Source: Runella sp. MFBS21
GTDB lineage: Bacteria; Bacteroidota; Bacteroidia; Cytophagales; Spirosomataceae
DNA length: 64,000 nt
Direction: 5' to 3'
Assembly: GCF_029433105.1 (NCBI RefSeq)
Contig: NZ_JARNTW010000005.1
Coordinates: 129,659 to 193,658 of the forward strand
Below the pieces are notes generated by a model that was given only the letters and a program-made list of their open reading frames with translations, was not told the DNA's origin and did no database searches. Of the stretch, positions 35,990-43,766 are shown piece after piece (position 1 is the stretch's first letter; every line of letters begins with the position of its first letter). The translations under genes were made by a program, and so were the position numbers.

Positions 35990-36241
35990 ATGACATTAGT
36001 AAACGAACCCATCGAGCGTAATCAAAACCGCAAAAAATACTGCCGCTTCAAAAAAGCTGGTATTAAGTTTATTGATTACAAAGACCCTAACTTCTTATTG
36101 AAGTTAATCAACGAGCAAGGTAAAATTTTACCTCGCCGTCTTACTGGTACTTCATTGAAGTATCAACGCAAAGTGTCGCAGGCTATCAAACGTGCGCGCC
36201 ACTTAGGATTATTACCGTACGTAGCTGATCAATTAAAGTAA
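35990..36241 (+). CDS. rpsR: 30S ribosomal protein S18
   Basis: An 83-aa S18 protein with [63 protein letters not shown], all family signatures. A strong Shine-Dalgarno (AAGGAGG at 35974-35980) inside the end of rpsF precedes its ATG by 9 bases, which is notable in this genome where most genes lack one. It pairs with S6 in the ribosome. Confidence 0.97.
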   Translation: MTLVNEPIERNQNRKKYCRFKKAGIKFIDYKDPNFLLKLINEQGKILPRRLTGTSLKYQRKVSQAIKRARHLGLLPYVADQLK

Positions 36242-36263
36242 AAACGGAAGGAGAAAACTGACG

Positions 36264-36707
36264 ATGCAAGTTATTTTAAGAACTGATATTGCCGGGCTTG
36301 GTTACAAAAACGACGTTGTAGATGTAAAAGCTGGCTATGGTCGCAACTATCTTATTCCGCAGGGCTTCGCGGTAATGGCGACAGAATCAAACAAGAAACA
36401 ATTGGCCGAAAATTTGAAGCAAGCTTCTCACAAGGCCGAAAAAATCAAAAAAGACGCTGAAGATTTGGCGGCTAGCATTGGAGATATTACTATCCAACTA
36501 GTAGCTAAAGTAGGTGACAGTGGCAAGATCTTTGGACGTGTGACCAACACTCAGATTTCTGATGCACTTAAAGTAAAAGGTTTTGACGTAGATCGTAAGA
36601 AAATTACGATTGAAGACGTAAAAACAGTAGGTACTTATAAAGCAATCCTCGACTTACACAAAGAAGTAAAACATTCTTTGAGCGTAAGTGTAGTAGGCGA
36701 AGAATAA
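36264..36707 (+). CDS. rplI: 50S ribosomal protein L9
   Basis: A 147-aa L9 protein. The N-terminal rRNA-binding domain has the signature VILRTDIAGLGYKNDVVDVKAGYGRNYLIPQGFAVMAT, a long helix follows (about 42-75), then the C-terminal domain with KVGDSGKIFGRVTNTQISDALK. GGAAGGAG at 36246-36253 serves as a ribosome binding site. It is the last gene of the operon, terminated by the hairpin at 36730-36759. Confidence 0.97.
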   Translation: MQVILRTDIAGLGYKNDVVDVKAGYGRNYLIPQGFAVMATESNKKQLAENLKQASHKAEKIKKDAEDLAASIGDITIQLVAKVGDSGKIFGRVTNTQISDALKVKGFDVDRKKITIEDVKTVGTYKAILDLHKEVKHSLSVSVVGEE

Positions 36708-36729
36708 TAAGTCACTAGTTGTACAATAT

Positions 36730-36759
36730 AAAAAGGTGCGCCTAAAAGCGCACCTTTTT
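36730..36759. terminator. Bidirectional terminator between rplI and YtxH-like gene
   Basis: AAAAAGGTGCGC (36730-36741) and GCGCACCTTTTT (36748-36759) form a perfect 12-bp stem with a six-base loop; the flanking A and T tracts serve each strand. It ends the ribosomal operon and the convergent gene at 36772. Confidence 0.9.
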
Positions 36760-36771
36760 GCATTTGCATGA

Positions 36772-37074
36772 TTACTTTTCGACGGTAGCCGAAGGGGTGT
36801 TTCCTTTTCCTTGGAGGCTATCCAGCAAATCCTGTAGCATTTTTTCGGCTTCGGGAGTATATTTTTTGAGAGCATCTGAGCCTTGGGTTTTGAGCTGCTC
36901 AAAGTATTCTGGCATTTTGTCGATTGCACCTTCAGCTTCCGATTTGAGGTCGTTGGCTTTGGTTTTGAGATCTTCAAACATCTTTTCACCCTCTTCTGTC
37001 TGTAAATATTTGTGTAATGCTACTCCTGCCGCTGCGCCGAGGATAAAAGTAGCTAAGTGTTTGGCATTGACCAT
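36772..37074 (-). CDS. YtxH-like small membrane-anchored protein
   Basis: A 100-aa protein with one glycine/alanine-rich membrane segment (HLATFILGAAAGVALHKYL, residues about 5-23) followed by a charged, heptad-like helical tail (EEGEKMFEDLKTKANDLKSEAEGAID). This fits YtxH-type proteins, single-span proteins of unknown function often linked to stress. ATG 37072-37074 is chosen; the frame extends 13 residues further upstream (MICLIFKLKPTIA), which is less typical. Transcription ends at the shared bidirectional terminator. Confidence 0.75.
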   Translation of the reverse strand: MVNAKHLATFILGAAAGVALHKYLQTEEGEKMFEDLKTKANDLKSEAEGAIDKMPEYFEQLKTQGSDALKKYTPEAEKMLQDLLDSLQGKGNTPSATVEK

Positions 37075-37281
37075 GGCAATTGTTGGTTTTAGTTTAAAGA
37101 TGAGACAAATCAAATTCTTTTAAGTCACATAAAAAATGACTTTTATACCAACGGATGGGTTTTTATTTAGACATTATAAAACTCAACACTAAATTTGTTT
37201 GTTGTTTTGGTAGCCTTCTCAAATACTTCTCTTTGACAAAGGCTGTTCGCAATTTAAGTATCACGAATAACGTATTTCTCT

Positions 37282-38499
37282 GTGCTTGATATTCAAAAAA
37301 TTCGTCAAGATTTTCCTATTTTAGAGGAGGTTGTCAATGGCAAACCATTGGTTTACTTTGACAATGCCGCCACTACTCAAAAACCCCTGCCCGTATTGAA
37401 TGCTTTGGCGCGTTATTATGAGCATTACAATGCCAACATCCACCGGGGGATTCATTCATTGGCCGAAAAAGCAACTTCTGCATTTGAGGCGTCTCGATAT
37501 AAGATTCAACATTTTATGAATGCTCGTCGGGTAGAGGAGATTATCTTTACCTATGGTACCACCGATGGTATCAACCTCGTTGCACAAACCTACGGACGTA
37601 AGTTTTTGAAAGAAGGTGACGAAATTATCATTAGTACCATGGAGCATCACTCCAATATTGTTCCCTGGCAAATGCTCTGTGAGGAGAAAGGTTGTGTGCT
37701 ACGGATCATCCCTATCAATGATGCGGGCGAACTTTTGATGGATGAGTTTGAAAAGATGTTGTCAGAAAAAACCAAACTCGTGTCGGTGGTTCATGTTTCC
37801 AACGCCCTCGGAACCATCAACCCTATTGCCGAAATTATCGAAAAAGCACATGCTGTAGGAGCCAAGGTGCTTATCGATGGGGCACAAGCAAGCTCTCACA
37901 TTACAATAGATGTACAAGCACTTGATTGTGACTTCTACGTGTTTTCGTTGCACAAGCTCTATGGCCCTACGGGCATGGGCGTTTTGTATGGTAAAAAAGA
38001 AGTTTTGGAGGCGATGCCGCCGTACCGGGGGGGAGGAGAAATGATTAAAGAAGTGACCTTTGCCAAAACTACCTACAATGATTTGCCTTATAAATTTGAA
38101 GCAGGCACACCCAACATTGCTGATGTAGTGGCGGCTCATAATGCACTAGAATATGTCGAAACTCTTGGTAAAGACAAAATTGCAGCATATGAGCATGAAC
38201 TGCTAGTGTATGGTACTGAGGCTCTTAGTAGTATAGAAGGGCTGCGTTTGGTGGGTACTGCCAAAGAAAAAGTAAGCGTGATTTCGTTTGTAATGGAGGG
38301 CATACATCCAGAAGATATTGGGGTGATTCTGGACCAGCAAGGTATTGCGGTTCGGACGGGGCATCACTGTACACAGCCTTTGATGCAACGCCTCGGAATC
38401 GTCGGAACTTCTCGGGCCTCTTTTGCGGTTTATAACACCAAAGAAGAGATTGATAAATTGGTGGTAGGCTTAGAACGAGTCAAAAAAATGTTAAACTAA
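37282..38499 (+). CDS. sufS: Cysteine desulfurase SufS
   Basis: A 405-aa PLP enzyme that takes sulfur from cysteine for Fe-S cluster assembly. PLYYFDNAATTQKP-like start, PLP lysine K225 in SLHKLYGPTG, and the persulfide cysteine C363 in RTGHHCTQPLM; the short active-site loop marks the group II SufS type that needs SufE. The start is GTG 37282, giving the expected LDIQKIRQDFPIL N-terminus. The operon continues with a toxin-antitoxin pair, sufE and sufT; sufBCD is not in the window. Confidence 0.95.
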   Translation: MLDIQKIRQDFPILEEVVNGKPLVYFDNAATTQKPLPVLNALARYYEHYNANIHRGIHSLAEKATSAFEASRYKIQHFMNARRVEEIIFTYGTTDGINLVAQTYGRKFLKEGDEIIISTMEHHSNIVPWQMLCEEKGCVLRIIPINDAGELLMDEFEKMLSEKTKLVSVVHVSNALGTINPIAEIIEKAHAVGAKVLIDGAQASSHITIDVQALDCDFYVFSLHKLYGPTGMGVLYGKKEVLEAMPPYRGGGEMIKEVTFAKTTYNDLPYKFEAGTPNIADVVAAHNALEYVETLGKDKIAAYEHELLVYGTEALSSIEGLRLVGTAKEKVSVISFVMEGIHPEDIGVILDQQGIAVRTGHHCTQPLMQRLGIVGTSRASFAVYNTKEEIDKLVVGLERVKKMLN

Positions 38500-38510
38500 A
38501 TTTAAAAATA

Positions 38511-38708
38511 ATGTTATCAACGACAATTAGCACAAAAAGTGTCATTGACTCTCTACAGGATTTGCCTGAAAGAGTAAGTGTCGATGAAATCATTGAACGA
38601 ATTATCGTGATTGCTAAATTGGATGATGCGTTGGAACAGGCAGCATCAGGAAAAGTGGATTCACATGATAATGTTATGACTCAAGCCAAGCAATGGTTAA
38701 AACGATAA
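38511..38708 (+). CDS. Putative antitoxin, ParD-like
   Basis: A 65-aa protein, starting 11 bp after sufS. It has the size and layout of an antitoxin of a ParE-type module: an N-terminal helical segment (SVIDSLQDLPERVSVDEIIERIIVIAKLDDALEQA) and a short C-terminal part ending AKQWLKR. Its last 16 bases overlap the start of the toxin gene, the usual arrangement of type II modules. The DNA-binding fold is not obvious, so the assignment rests on position and size. Confidence 0.65.
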   Translation: MLSTTISTKSVIDSLQDLPERVSVDEIIERIIVIAKLDDALEQAASGKVDSHDNVMTQAKQWLKR

Positions 38709-38986
38709 TATGGACGGAGCCTGCTAAAGAGGATTTACGTGATGTAGTTTCTTATTTAATGCGTGATTCAGACGTTTTAGCAGAAAACTGGGTAAAAGAA
38801 TTAGAGCATAATTTGCTTATCTTAAGTAAGTTTCCTGAAATGGGAAAGATGAATCCTGAAAAAGAAATCCGTTTTATCAGAGAAATATTTGTTGGCAAAT
38901 ACAGAATAGTTTATAGTTACTTAAATGATGTAATTACTATATTGATGATACGACATCAATCAAGACCTCTAGGTAAAATAGAATGA
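38693..38986 (+). CDS. ParE/RelE family toxin
   Basis: A 97-aa protein matching the RelE/ParE toxin superfamily: IIWTEPAKEDLRDVVSYLM at the start, LLILSKFPEMGKMNP in the middle, and YRIVYSYLNDVITILMIRHQSRPL at the end. ParE toxins poison DNA gyrase, RelE toxins cleave mRNA; the absence of the RelE catalytic Lys/Arg/Tyr pattern favours the ParE side, with moderate confidence. It overlaps the antitoxin by 16 bp and sufE by 4 bp, so the pair is embedded in the SUF operon. Confidence 0.85.
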   Translation: MVKTIIWTEPAKEDLRDVVSYLMRDSDVLAENWVKELEHNLLILSKFPEMGKMNPEKEIRFIREIFVGKYRIVYSYLNDVITILMIRHQSRPLGKIE

Positions 38987-39408
38987 CAATCAACGAAAAA
39001 CAAGACGAGCTAATCGAAGATTTTGATTTGTTTGACGAACAGTTAGACAAAACACAATATATCATTGACTTAGGTAAAAAACTGCCTCCTATTGATGAAG
39101 CTTACAAGACCGACGACAACCTGATTCGGGGGTGTCAGTCGAAGGTGTGGCTACACTGCGAAATGCGTGATAATCTCGTTCATTTTGAGGCAGATAGCGA
39201 ACCAACAGCCCAAATCAGTAAGGGATTGGTGAGTCTCTTAATTAAGGTTCTTTCGGACGAAAAACCCGAGGATATTGCGGCTGCCCAACTTTATTTCATT
39301 GAAAAAATAGGCATGAGCAATATCATCACTTCGCGTCGTGCGGGAGGATTGGCCTCTATGATTGCGCGGATGAAAGAATTTGCCCAGAGTCAAATCGTAC
39401 CCAACTAA
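38983..39408 (+). CDS. sufE: SufE family sulfur acceptor
   Basis: A 141-aa protein that accepts persulfide sulfur from SufS. The acceptor cysteine is C51 in DDNLIRGCQSKVWL, the family signature; the C-terminal GMSNIITSRRAGGLASMIARMK is also typical. Its ATG overlaps the toxin stop (ATGA), so translation is probably coupled. Its place in the operon next to sufS is as expected apart from the inserted toxin pair. Confidence 0.95.
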   Translation: MTINEKQDELIEDFDLFDEQLDKTQYIIDLGKKLPPIDEAYKTDDNLIRGCQSKVWLHCEMRDNLVHFEADSEPTAQISKGLVSLLIKVLSDEKPEDIAAAQLYFIEKIGMSNIITSRRAGGLASMIARMKEFAQSQIVPN

Positions 39409-39419
39409 TCAACCATACA

Positions 39420-39734
39420 ATGACCGAAGAAGCAGAATTAAAAGAAGAAGTCATAAAAGCAATAAAGCAAGTCTATGACCCTGAGATTCCCGTGGATGTA
39501 TGGGAATTGGGGCTAATCTATGACTTGAAAATCTTTCCTGTCAATAACGTCTACGTAGAAATGACGCTCACTTCTCCCTCTTGCCCTTCGGCGGGGACGA
39601 TTCCGGGTGAGATTGAACAAAAAATCAGGGAAGTAGAAGGCGTAAACGATGTGAGCGTAGAACTTACTTGGGATCCTCCCTACTCGCAAGATATGATGAG
39701 TGATGAAGCCAAGCTTGAGCTAGGCTTTTTGTAA
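39420..39734 (+). CDS. sufT: SufT-like MIP18 (DUF59) Fe-S assembly protein
   Basis: A 104-aa single-domain MIP18 protein: VYDPEIPVDVWELGLIYD near the N-terminus and LTSPSCPSAGTIPGEIE with C55. These proteins help maturation of Fe-S proteins together with the SUF machinery; in this position they are usually named SufT, and some relatives (PaaD) act elsewhere. It follows sufE by 11 bp and ends the SUF-related operon before the hairpin at 39758-39793. Confidence 0.9.
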   Translation: MTEEAELKEEVIKAIKQVYDPEIPVDVWELGLIYDLKIFPVNNVYVEMTLTSPSCPSAGTIPGEIEQKIREVEGVNDVSVELTWDPPYSQDMMSDEAKLELGFL

Positions 39735-39757
39735 TAATGTAAAAATGAGTAAATTCA

Positions 39758-39793
39758 GTCATTTGAAAATGATTCTATTCATTCTCAAATGAC
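39758..39793. terminator. Hairpin between sufT and bacilliredoxin gene
   Basis: GTCATTTGA (39758-39766) pairs with TCAAATGAC (39785-39793) and AATGA (39768-39772) with TCATT (39779-39783): 14 bp with one A/C mismatch and a six-base loop. It is probably a terminator or processing site for the SUF operon, although the T run after it is interrupted. A regulatory role for the downstream gene (ATG 39839) is possible. Confidence 0.45.
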
Positions 39794-39838
39794 CAAATTA
39801 GACCTTTTAATTTTCAAATTTTCAAATTAAATAAACTT

Positions 39839-40267
39839 ATGTATCCTCCTCACTTAGTAGCTCCGATGAAAGAAGATCTGACGAGCGTAGGATTTCAACA
39901 ACTGACAACTGGCGCTGAAGTAGACGATTTTATGGCCAACGCTAAAGGCACTTCTTTGGTGGTTGTAAATTCGGTTTGTGGCTGTGCAGCGGGTGCTTGT
40001 CGCCCAGGTGTAAAAGCGGCTTTGGCTTTTAGTGACTTAAAGCCTGACAATCTCGTAACTGTATTTGCGGGCGTAGACCAAGAAGCTACTGCCAAAATGC
40101 GCGAGTATTTGTTGCCATATCCTCCTTCTTCGCCTTCTATTGCGATTTTTAAGGACGACGAGCTGGTTCATTTCATTGAACGTCACCACATTGAGGGTCG
40201 CAATGCCAAAATGATTGCTGAGCACTTAGTAATGGCTTTTGAAGAGTTTTGTGGCGAAAAAGCCTAA
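39839..40267 (+). CDS. BrxA/BrxB family bacilliredoxin
   Basis: A 142-aa thioredoxin-fold protein of the YphP/YqiW group: MYPPHLVAPMKEDLTSVGF start and SVCGCAAGACRPG with the C47-G-C49 redox pair and C54. In Bacillus these remove bacillithiol from mixed disulfides; in Bacteroidota, where bacillithiol occurs in some lineages, the same role is likely but unproven. It follows the SUF genes, so it may protect Fe-S assembly from oxidative stress. Confidence 0.92.
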   Translation: MYPPHLVAPMKEDLTSVGFQQLTTGAEVDDFMANAKGTSLVVVNSVCGCAAGACRPGVKAALAFSDLKPDNLVTVFAGVDQEATAKMREYLLPYPPSSPSIAIFKDDELVHFIERHHIEGRNAKMIAEHLVMAFEEFCGEKA

Positions 40268-40277
40268 GACTTTACAT

Positions 40278-40321
40278 CAGTTTTAAGAGGCAGTTTTCTA
40301 TCAGAAAGCTGCCTCTTACTG
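40278..40321. terminator. Terminator between bacilliredoxin and methyltransferase genes
   Basis: AAGAGGCAG (40285-40293) pairs perfectly with CTGCCTCTT (40309-40317) around a 15-base loop, with flanking CAGT/ACTG (40278-40281, 40318-40321) extending it. It lies between two converging genes and ends next to the methyltransferase stop at 40322. Confidence 0.75.
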
Positions 40322-41056
40322 TTAAAATATCTTGATGTCTTGTCCCTGGTGGCGACACAAAACCGCATAAGCATTGGGCTTGACACGATAAAATGGAGAG
40401 TTTTTTAGGAAAAAAACTTTGGTTTTGTAAATCAATCGTTGTTTCCAATCTTTCATCATAAAATCCACTACTTCATCACTCAAAAACATGAAGGCTTCAT
40501 CCAAAATCTCAAAGCCCTCCGATTTTAACAAAAACTTGAACAAAGCGGGTGTATAAATATTGATATGCCCGTAAGACAAAAAATGTTCGATTTTTTGATC
40601 TACAAACAAACTAAAATCAATCGGGATTTCGAAAAATTGGTACGTAGAAACGCGAGCAATCTCCCTTAACAAAATCCGTGGATGCTCTACATGCTCTATC
40701 ACATGTGAGCAGGTCGCCAGCGGAAAGGTTTTGTCAGCATAAGGAATCGAATACCCATCAAATAGCTTTACTTCTTTAAGAGAATTAAGCTGTCGTGAGT
40801 TGATTTTTTCGATGCCGCTATTGGAGATTTCGACGGCAGATAGCTCTTTGACAAAATGATGCCTATCTAATTCGGTAAGCACTGCGCCATCGCCTGCTCC
40901 TACGTCGAGAAGCTTGTTAAAGTTATGTTTTTTACATAACTTGATGATGTTTTCGGCTTTTTGGCGAGCGCCTATATCGCGCCAGCGTGTGTCGGCTTGA
41001 GCATACTGCTGATCATACACACTCTTTAAGTTAGAAGAGATTTCGGATTGATTCAT
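40322..41056 (-). CDS. Class I SAM-dependent methyltransferase
   Basis: A 244-aa Rossmann-fold methyltransferase. Motif I is LLDVGAGDGAVLTEL (about 49-63), the acidic residue of motif II is in SAVEIS, and HVIEHVEHPRILLREIARV is the usual helix region after motif IV. The substrate is unknown; the profile with an N-terminal helical segment (YDQQYAQADTRWRDIGARQK) resembles UbiE/small-molecule methyltransferases. It is a single gene, convergent with the bacilliredoxin gene and divergent from the VWA gene. Confidence 0.87.
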   Translation of the reverse strand: MNQSEISSNLKSVYDQQYAQADTRWRDIGARQKAENIIKLCKKHNFNKLLDVGAGDGAVLTELDRHHFVKELSAVEISNSGIEKINSRQLNSLKEVKLFDGYSIPYADKTFPLATCSHVIEHVEHPRILLREIARVSTYQFFEIPIDFSLFVDQKIEHFLSYGHINIYTPALFKFLLKSEGFEILDEAFMFLSDEVVDFMMKDWKQRLIYKTKVFFLKNSPFYRVKPNAYAVLCRHQGQDIKIF

Positions 41057-41246
41057 AACGATACGAAGTGGTTAATAACCTAAGAAGCTGCTAAGAAAGG
41101 CAATATACCTCAACTATAGTTAACTCAATGATAAAAATAGATATATAGCTTATTTTGTAGGACGTTCTCCAAACTTCTGAGGAATTTTCGGTGTTGAGCA
41201 GAAGCGGAGATTCTTATTAAGTTACATCTTAATCCCCAATTTTATT

Positions 41247-42350
41247 ATGTTAGGTCATCGTTTTTCAGAATTTAAACCTACCCAACAAAGCGGCAAAAGT
41301 AAATTTGACGAATTGTTCAATGTTTTTCAGCAGTTGTTGCTGATGACCTCAGGCGATGTGTCGCAAGCGATGGCTTGGATGAGTCAATTGGATCGGCAGT
41401 ATAACCTTACCAATGACCAATATGGGATTGGCGATTTCTTTGAGGATTTGAAGCGCAAGGGCTACATCACCGAAGAAAATGAAGAAGGAAAAGTAGTGAT
41501 GACTCCTAAAAGCGAACGAAGTATTAGACGAAGTGCTTTAGAAGAGATTTTTGGTAAACTCAAGCGCTCCAAAGCGGGGGGCAATCATCATACGCCTTAT
41601 ACTGGCACGGGCGATGAACTTAGCAGTGATGTACGTGACTTTCAGTTTGGAGATACACTTGAGCAAATTTCGATGACCGAATCCATCAAAAATGCCCAAA
41701 TCAATCATGGCATTGGAGACTTTTTTTTGCTAGAAAAAGATTTAGAAGTTGTAGAAAAAGAGCAAAAAACCAACACCTCTACCGTCTTAATGATCGATGT
41801 GAGCCACTCGATGATTTTGTATGGAGAAGACCGTATCACCCCTGCTAAAAAGGTGGCGTTGGCAATGGCAGAGCTTATCAAAACTAAATACCCAAAAGAT
41901 ACACTAGATATTATTGTGTTTGGAAATGATGCTTGGCAGATTCAACTCAAAGATTTGCCCTATCTGGAAGTAGGGCCTTACCACACCAATACCGTGGCGG
42001 GACTGGAGCTGGCGATGGATTTGCTACGGCGTCGTAAAACCAAAAACAAGCAGATTTTTATGATTACTGATGGCAAACCTACGTGCTTAAAAGAAGGGCT
42101 TAGATATTATAAAAATAGTTTTGGGCTTGATCGAAAAATCGTGAGTAAAACCCTTACGCTTGCAGCGCAGTGTCGTCGCCTAGAAATTCCAATCACGACC
42201 TTTATGATTGCTTCTGACCCTTACTTAAAACAATTTGTTCAGGAGTTTACGAGAGTTAACAATGGTCGGGCATATTATAGCAATTTGCAGGGCTTAGGAG
42301 GGTTTGTGCTGGAAGATTTCCAACGTAATCGTCGTAAAAATTTAAAGTAA
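41247..42350 (+). CDS. VWA domain protein (MIDAS-containing)
   Basis: A 367-aa soluble protein. The C-terminal von Willebrand factor A domain (about 178-365) has a complete metal-ion adhesion site: D184-V-S186-H-S188, a Thr in NTVAGL and the Asp of MITDGKP. The N-terminal 150 residues are helical and unassigned (QAMAWMSQLDRQYNLTNDQYGIGDFFEDLKRKGYI). Such VWA proteins usually work with a MoxR-type AAA ATPase as a chaperone pair; none is encoded in this window. It is followed after 32 bp by a metallo-beta-lactamase gene, possibly by chance. Confidence 0.85.
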   Translation: MLGHRFSEFKPTQQSGKSKFDELFNVFQQLLLMTSGDVSQAMAWMSQLDRQYNLTNDQYGIGDFFEDLKRKGYITEENEEGKVVMTPKSERSIRRSALEEIFGKLKRSKAGGNHHTPYTGTGDELSSDVRDFQFGDTLEQISMTESIKNAQINHGIGDFFLLEKDLEVVEKEQKTNTSTVLMIDVSHSMILYGEDRITPAKKVALAMAELIKTKYPKDTLDIIVFGNDAWQIQLKDLPYLEVGPYHTNTVAGLELAMDLLRRRKTKNKQIFMITDGKPTCLKEGLRYYKNSFGLDRKIVSKTLTLAAQCRRLEIPITTFMIASDPYLKQFVQEFTRVNNGRAYYSNLQGLGGFVLEDFQRNRRKNLK

Positions 42351-42382
42351 AAAATATTTGAGAGCAGAGTAAATCATTGATA

Positions 42383-43117
42383 ATGACTAAAAAAAGTATA
42401 TTTAAGATTGCCTTAGGGCTATTGTTTTTCATAGAACTAAAGGCACAGGTTTATAAAACGCCTCTTATTGAAGTAGAGCCAATCAGTGCAAATATTTACG
42501 TTCATCGTTCTTTTTTATTTACGCGCGTATGGGGAAAGGTACCGTGCAATGGCATGATTTATATCCAAAATGGAGAAGCGATTGTGTTTGACACTCCTGT
42601 CAACGATTCAGCTTCGGTGGCGTTGTTTAAATGGGTTGAACTCGAAGCCAAGGCGAAGGTAAAGGCGGTGGTTATCAATCATTTTCATGAAGATTGTTTG
42701 GGGGGGCTTCGAGTATTTCATGATAGAGGAGTGCCCTCCTATTCCTCTACTCTAACGCAGCAGTTTGCCCAAAAAGATACTGTTGGTAAGCCTGAAATTC
42801 CTCAACACGGTTTTGAAAAAGAATTGATATTGACATTGGGCAACCAAAAAGTCATTAATACTTACTGGGGCAAGGGCCACACTTCCGACAATATCACAAG
42901 TTATATTCCAAACGAAGAGGTATTGTTTGGAGGGTGTTTAATCAAAGAGATTGGAGCCAAAAAGGGAAATTTGGCCGATGCTACAGTAGGAGATTGGGGC
43001 GCTACTGTAGCCCGTATCAAGCAGCAGTATTCTTCCCTAAAAACCGTAGTGCCAGGGCATGGAAAGTACGGAGATATGAGCTTGTTGGATTATACAATCA
43101 AGTTGTTTCAAGAATAA
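42383..43117 (+). CDS. Subclass B1 metallo-beta-lactamase
   Basis: A 244-aa exported zinc hydrolase; signal peptide to about residue 22 (FFIELKAQ). All B1 zinc ligands are present: H100-x-H102-x-D104 (HFHED), H166 (GKGHTSDN), C185 (FGGCLIK) and H226 (PGHG). Also present are the B1 substrate-binding K188 and N196 (CLIKEI...KGNLADA). This is the pattern of genuine carbapenem-hydrolysing B1 enzymes such as CcrA, IND and BlaB, rather than glyoxalase-like relatives. ATG 42383 is used; the frame's earlier codon (42377) is TTG. No mobile element or regulator is adjacent, so it looks chromosomal and intrinsic. Activity needs testing. Confidence 0.9.
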   Translation: MTKKSIFKIALGLLFFIELKAQVYKTPLIEVEPISANIYVHRSFLFTRVWGKVPCNGMIYIQNGEAIVFDTPVNDSASVALFKWVELEAKAKVKAVVINHFHEDCLGGLRVFHDRGVPSYSSTLTQQFAQKDTVGKPEIPQHGFEKELILTLGNQKVINTYWGKGHTSDNITSYIPNEEVLFGGCLIKEIGAKKGNLADATVGDWGATVARIKQQYSSLKTVVPGHGKYGDMSLLDYTIKLFQE

Positions 43118-43156
43118 ATACAGCAGTCTTCTATTGCTTACAACCTAACTTTACTA

Positions 43157-43687
43157 ATGCTCATTAGAAAATCTACCTTAGAGGATCTTCATTCAATCCA
43201 ATACTTGTACCAAACTGTTGCCCGGATATCGGGTGGGATTGCCCGCAAAGAACACGAAATCACGGAGGTATATATCCAAAACTTTTTAACCAAAAGCTTG
43301 GCCAATGGTTGTTCTATCGTAGCAGAAGAAAAAGGGCAAATTGTGGCCGAAGTACACACTTATTCTTTAGGTATTGAGTGTTTTAAGCATATGTTGGGAG
43401 ATACTACTATTTGTGTGCATCCTGATTTTCAGGGGAAAGGGCTAGGGAAAAAAGTCTTTACGGCTTTGCTCGATTATGTTATGCAGGAGCGAAAAGATAT
43501 TTTACGTATTGAGCTTCATGCACGTTCAAGCAATCCTAAGGCGATTGAACTTTACAAAAAAATAGGATTCAAAGAAGAAGGTAGAGCAGAAGGGAGGGTG
43601 CTTGACCCCGACGGAACTATCGTAGCCGATGTGCCCATGGGATGGCTCAATCCAGCATTTTCGGGTGTCACCAGAATTACCGTTTGA
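43157..43687 (+). CDS. GNAT family N-acetyltransferase
   Basis: A 176-aa acetyltransferase: LIRKSTLEDLHSIQYLYQTVAR start, the acetyl-CoA loop in CVHPDFQGKGLGKKVFTALLDYV (Q/R-x-x-G-x-G/A), and ELHARSSNPKAIELYKKIGFKEEGR near the end. The substrate is unknown; the RimI-like end (LYKKIGFKEEGRAEGRV) is common in uncharacterised Bacteroidota GNATs. It follows the beta-lactamase gene by 39 bp and may be cotranscribed. Confidence 0.9.
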   Translation: MLIRKSTLEDLHSIQYLYQTVARISGGIARKEHEITEVYIQNFLTKSLANGCSIVAEEKGQIVAEVHTYSLGIECFKHMLGDTTICVHPDFQGKGLGKKVFTALLDYVMQERKDILRIELHARSSNPKAIELYKKIGFKEEGRAEGRVLDPDGTIVADVPMGWLNPAFSGVTRITV

Positions 43688-43766
43688 TAAATTAGAATAG
43701 AGCTTAATAGAAATTTTTGTTAACTTTAAATAAAAGTTTTTCTCACACCTTTTTATCTATTATCTT

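Noticed and set aside
39758-39793. Fur box upstream of the bacilliredoxin gene
   Set aside because: AATGA-TTCTAT-TCATT is vaguely Fur-like but forms part of a longer hairpin, which is the simpler explanation.
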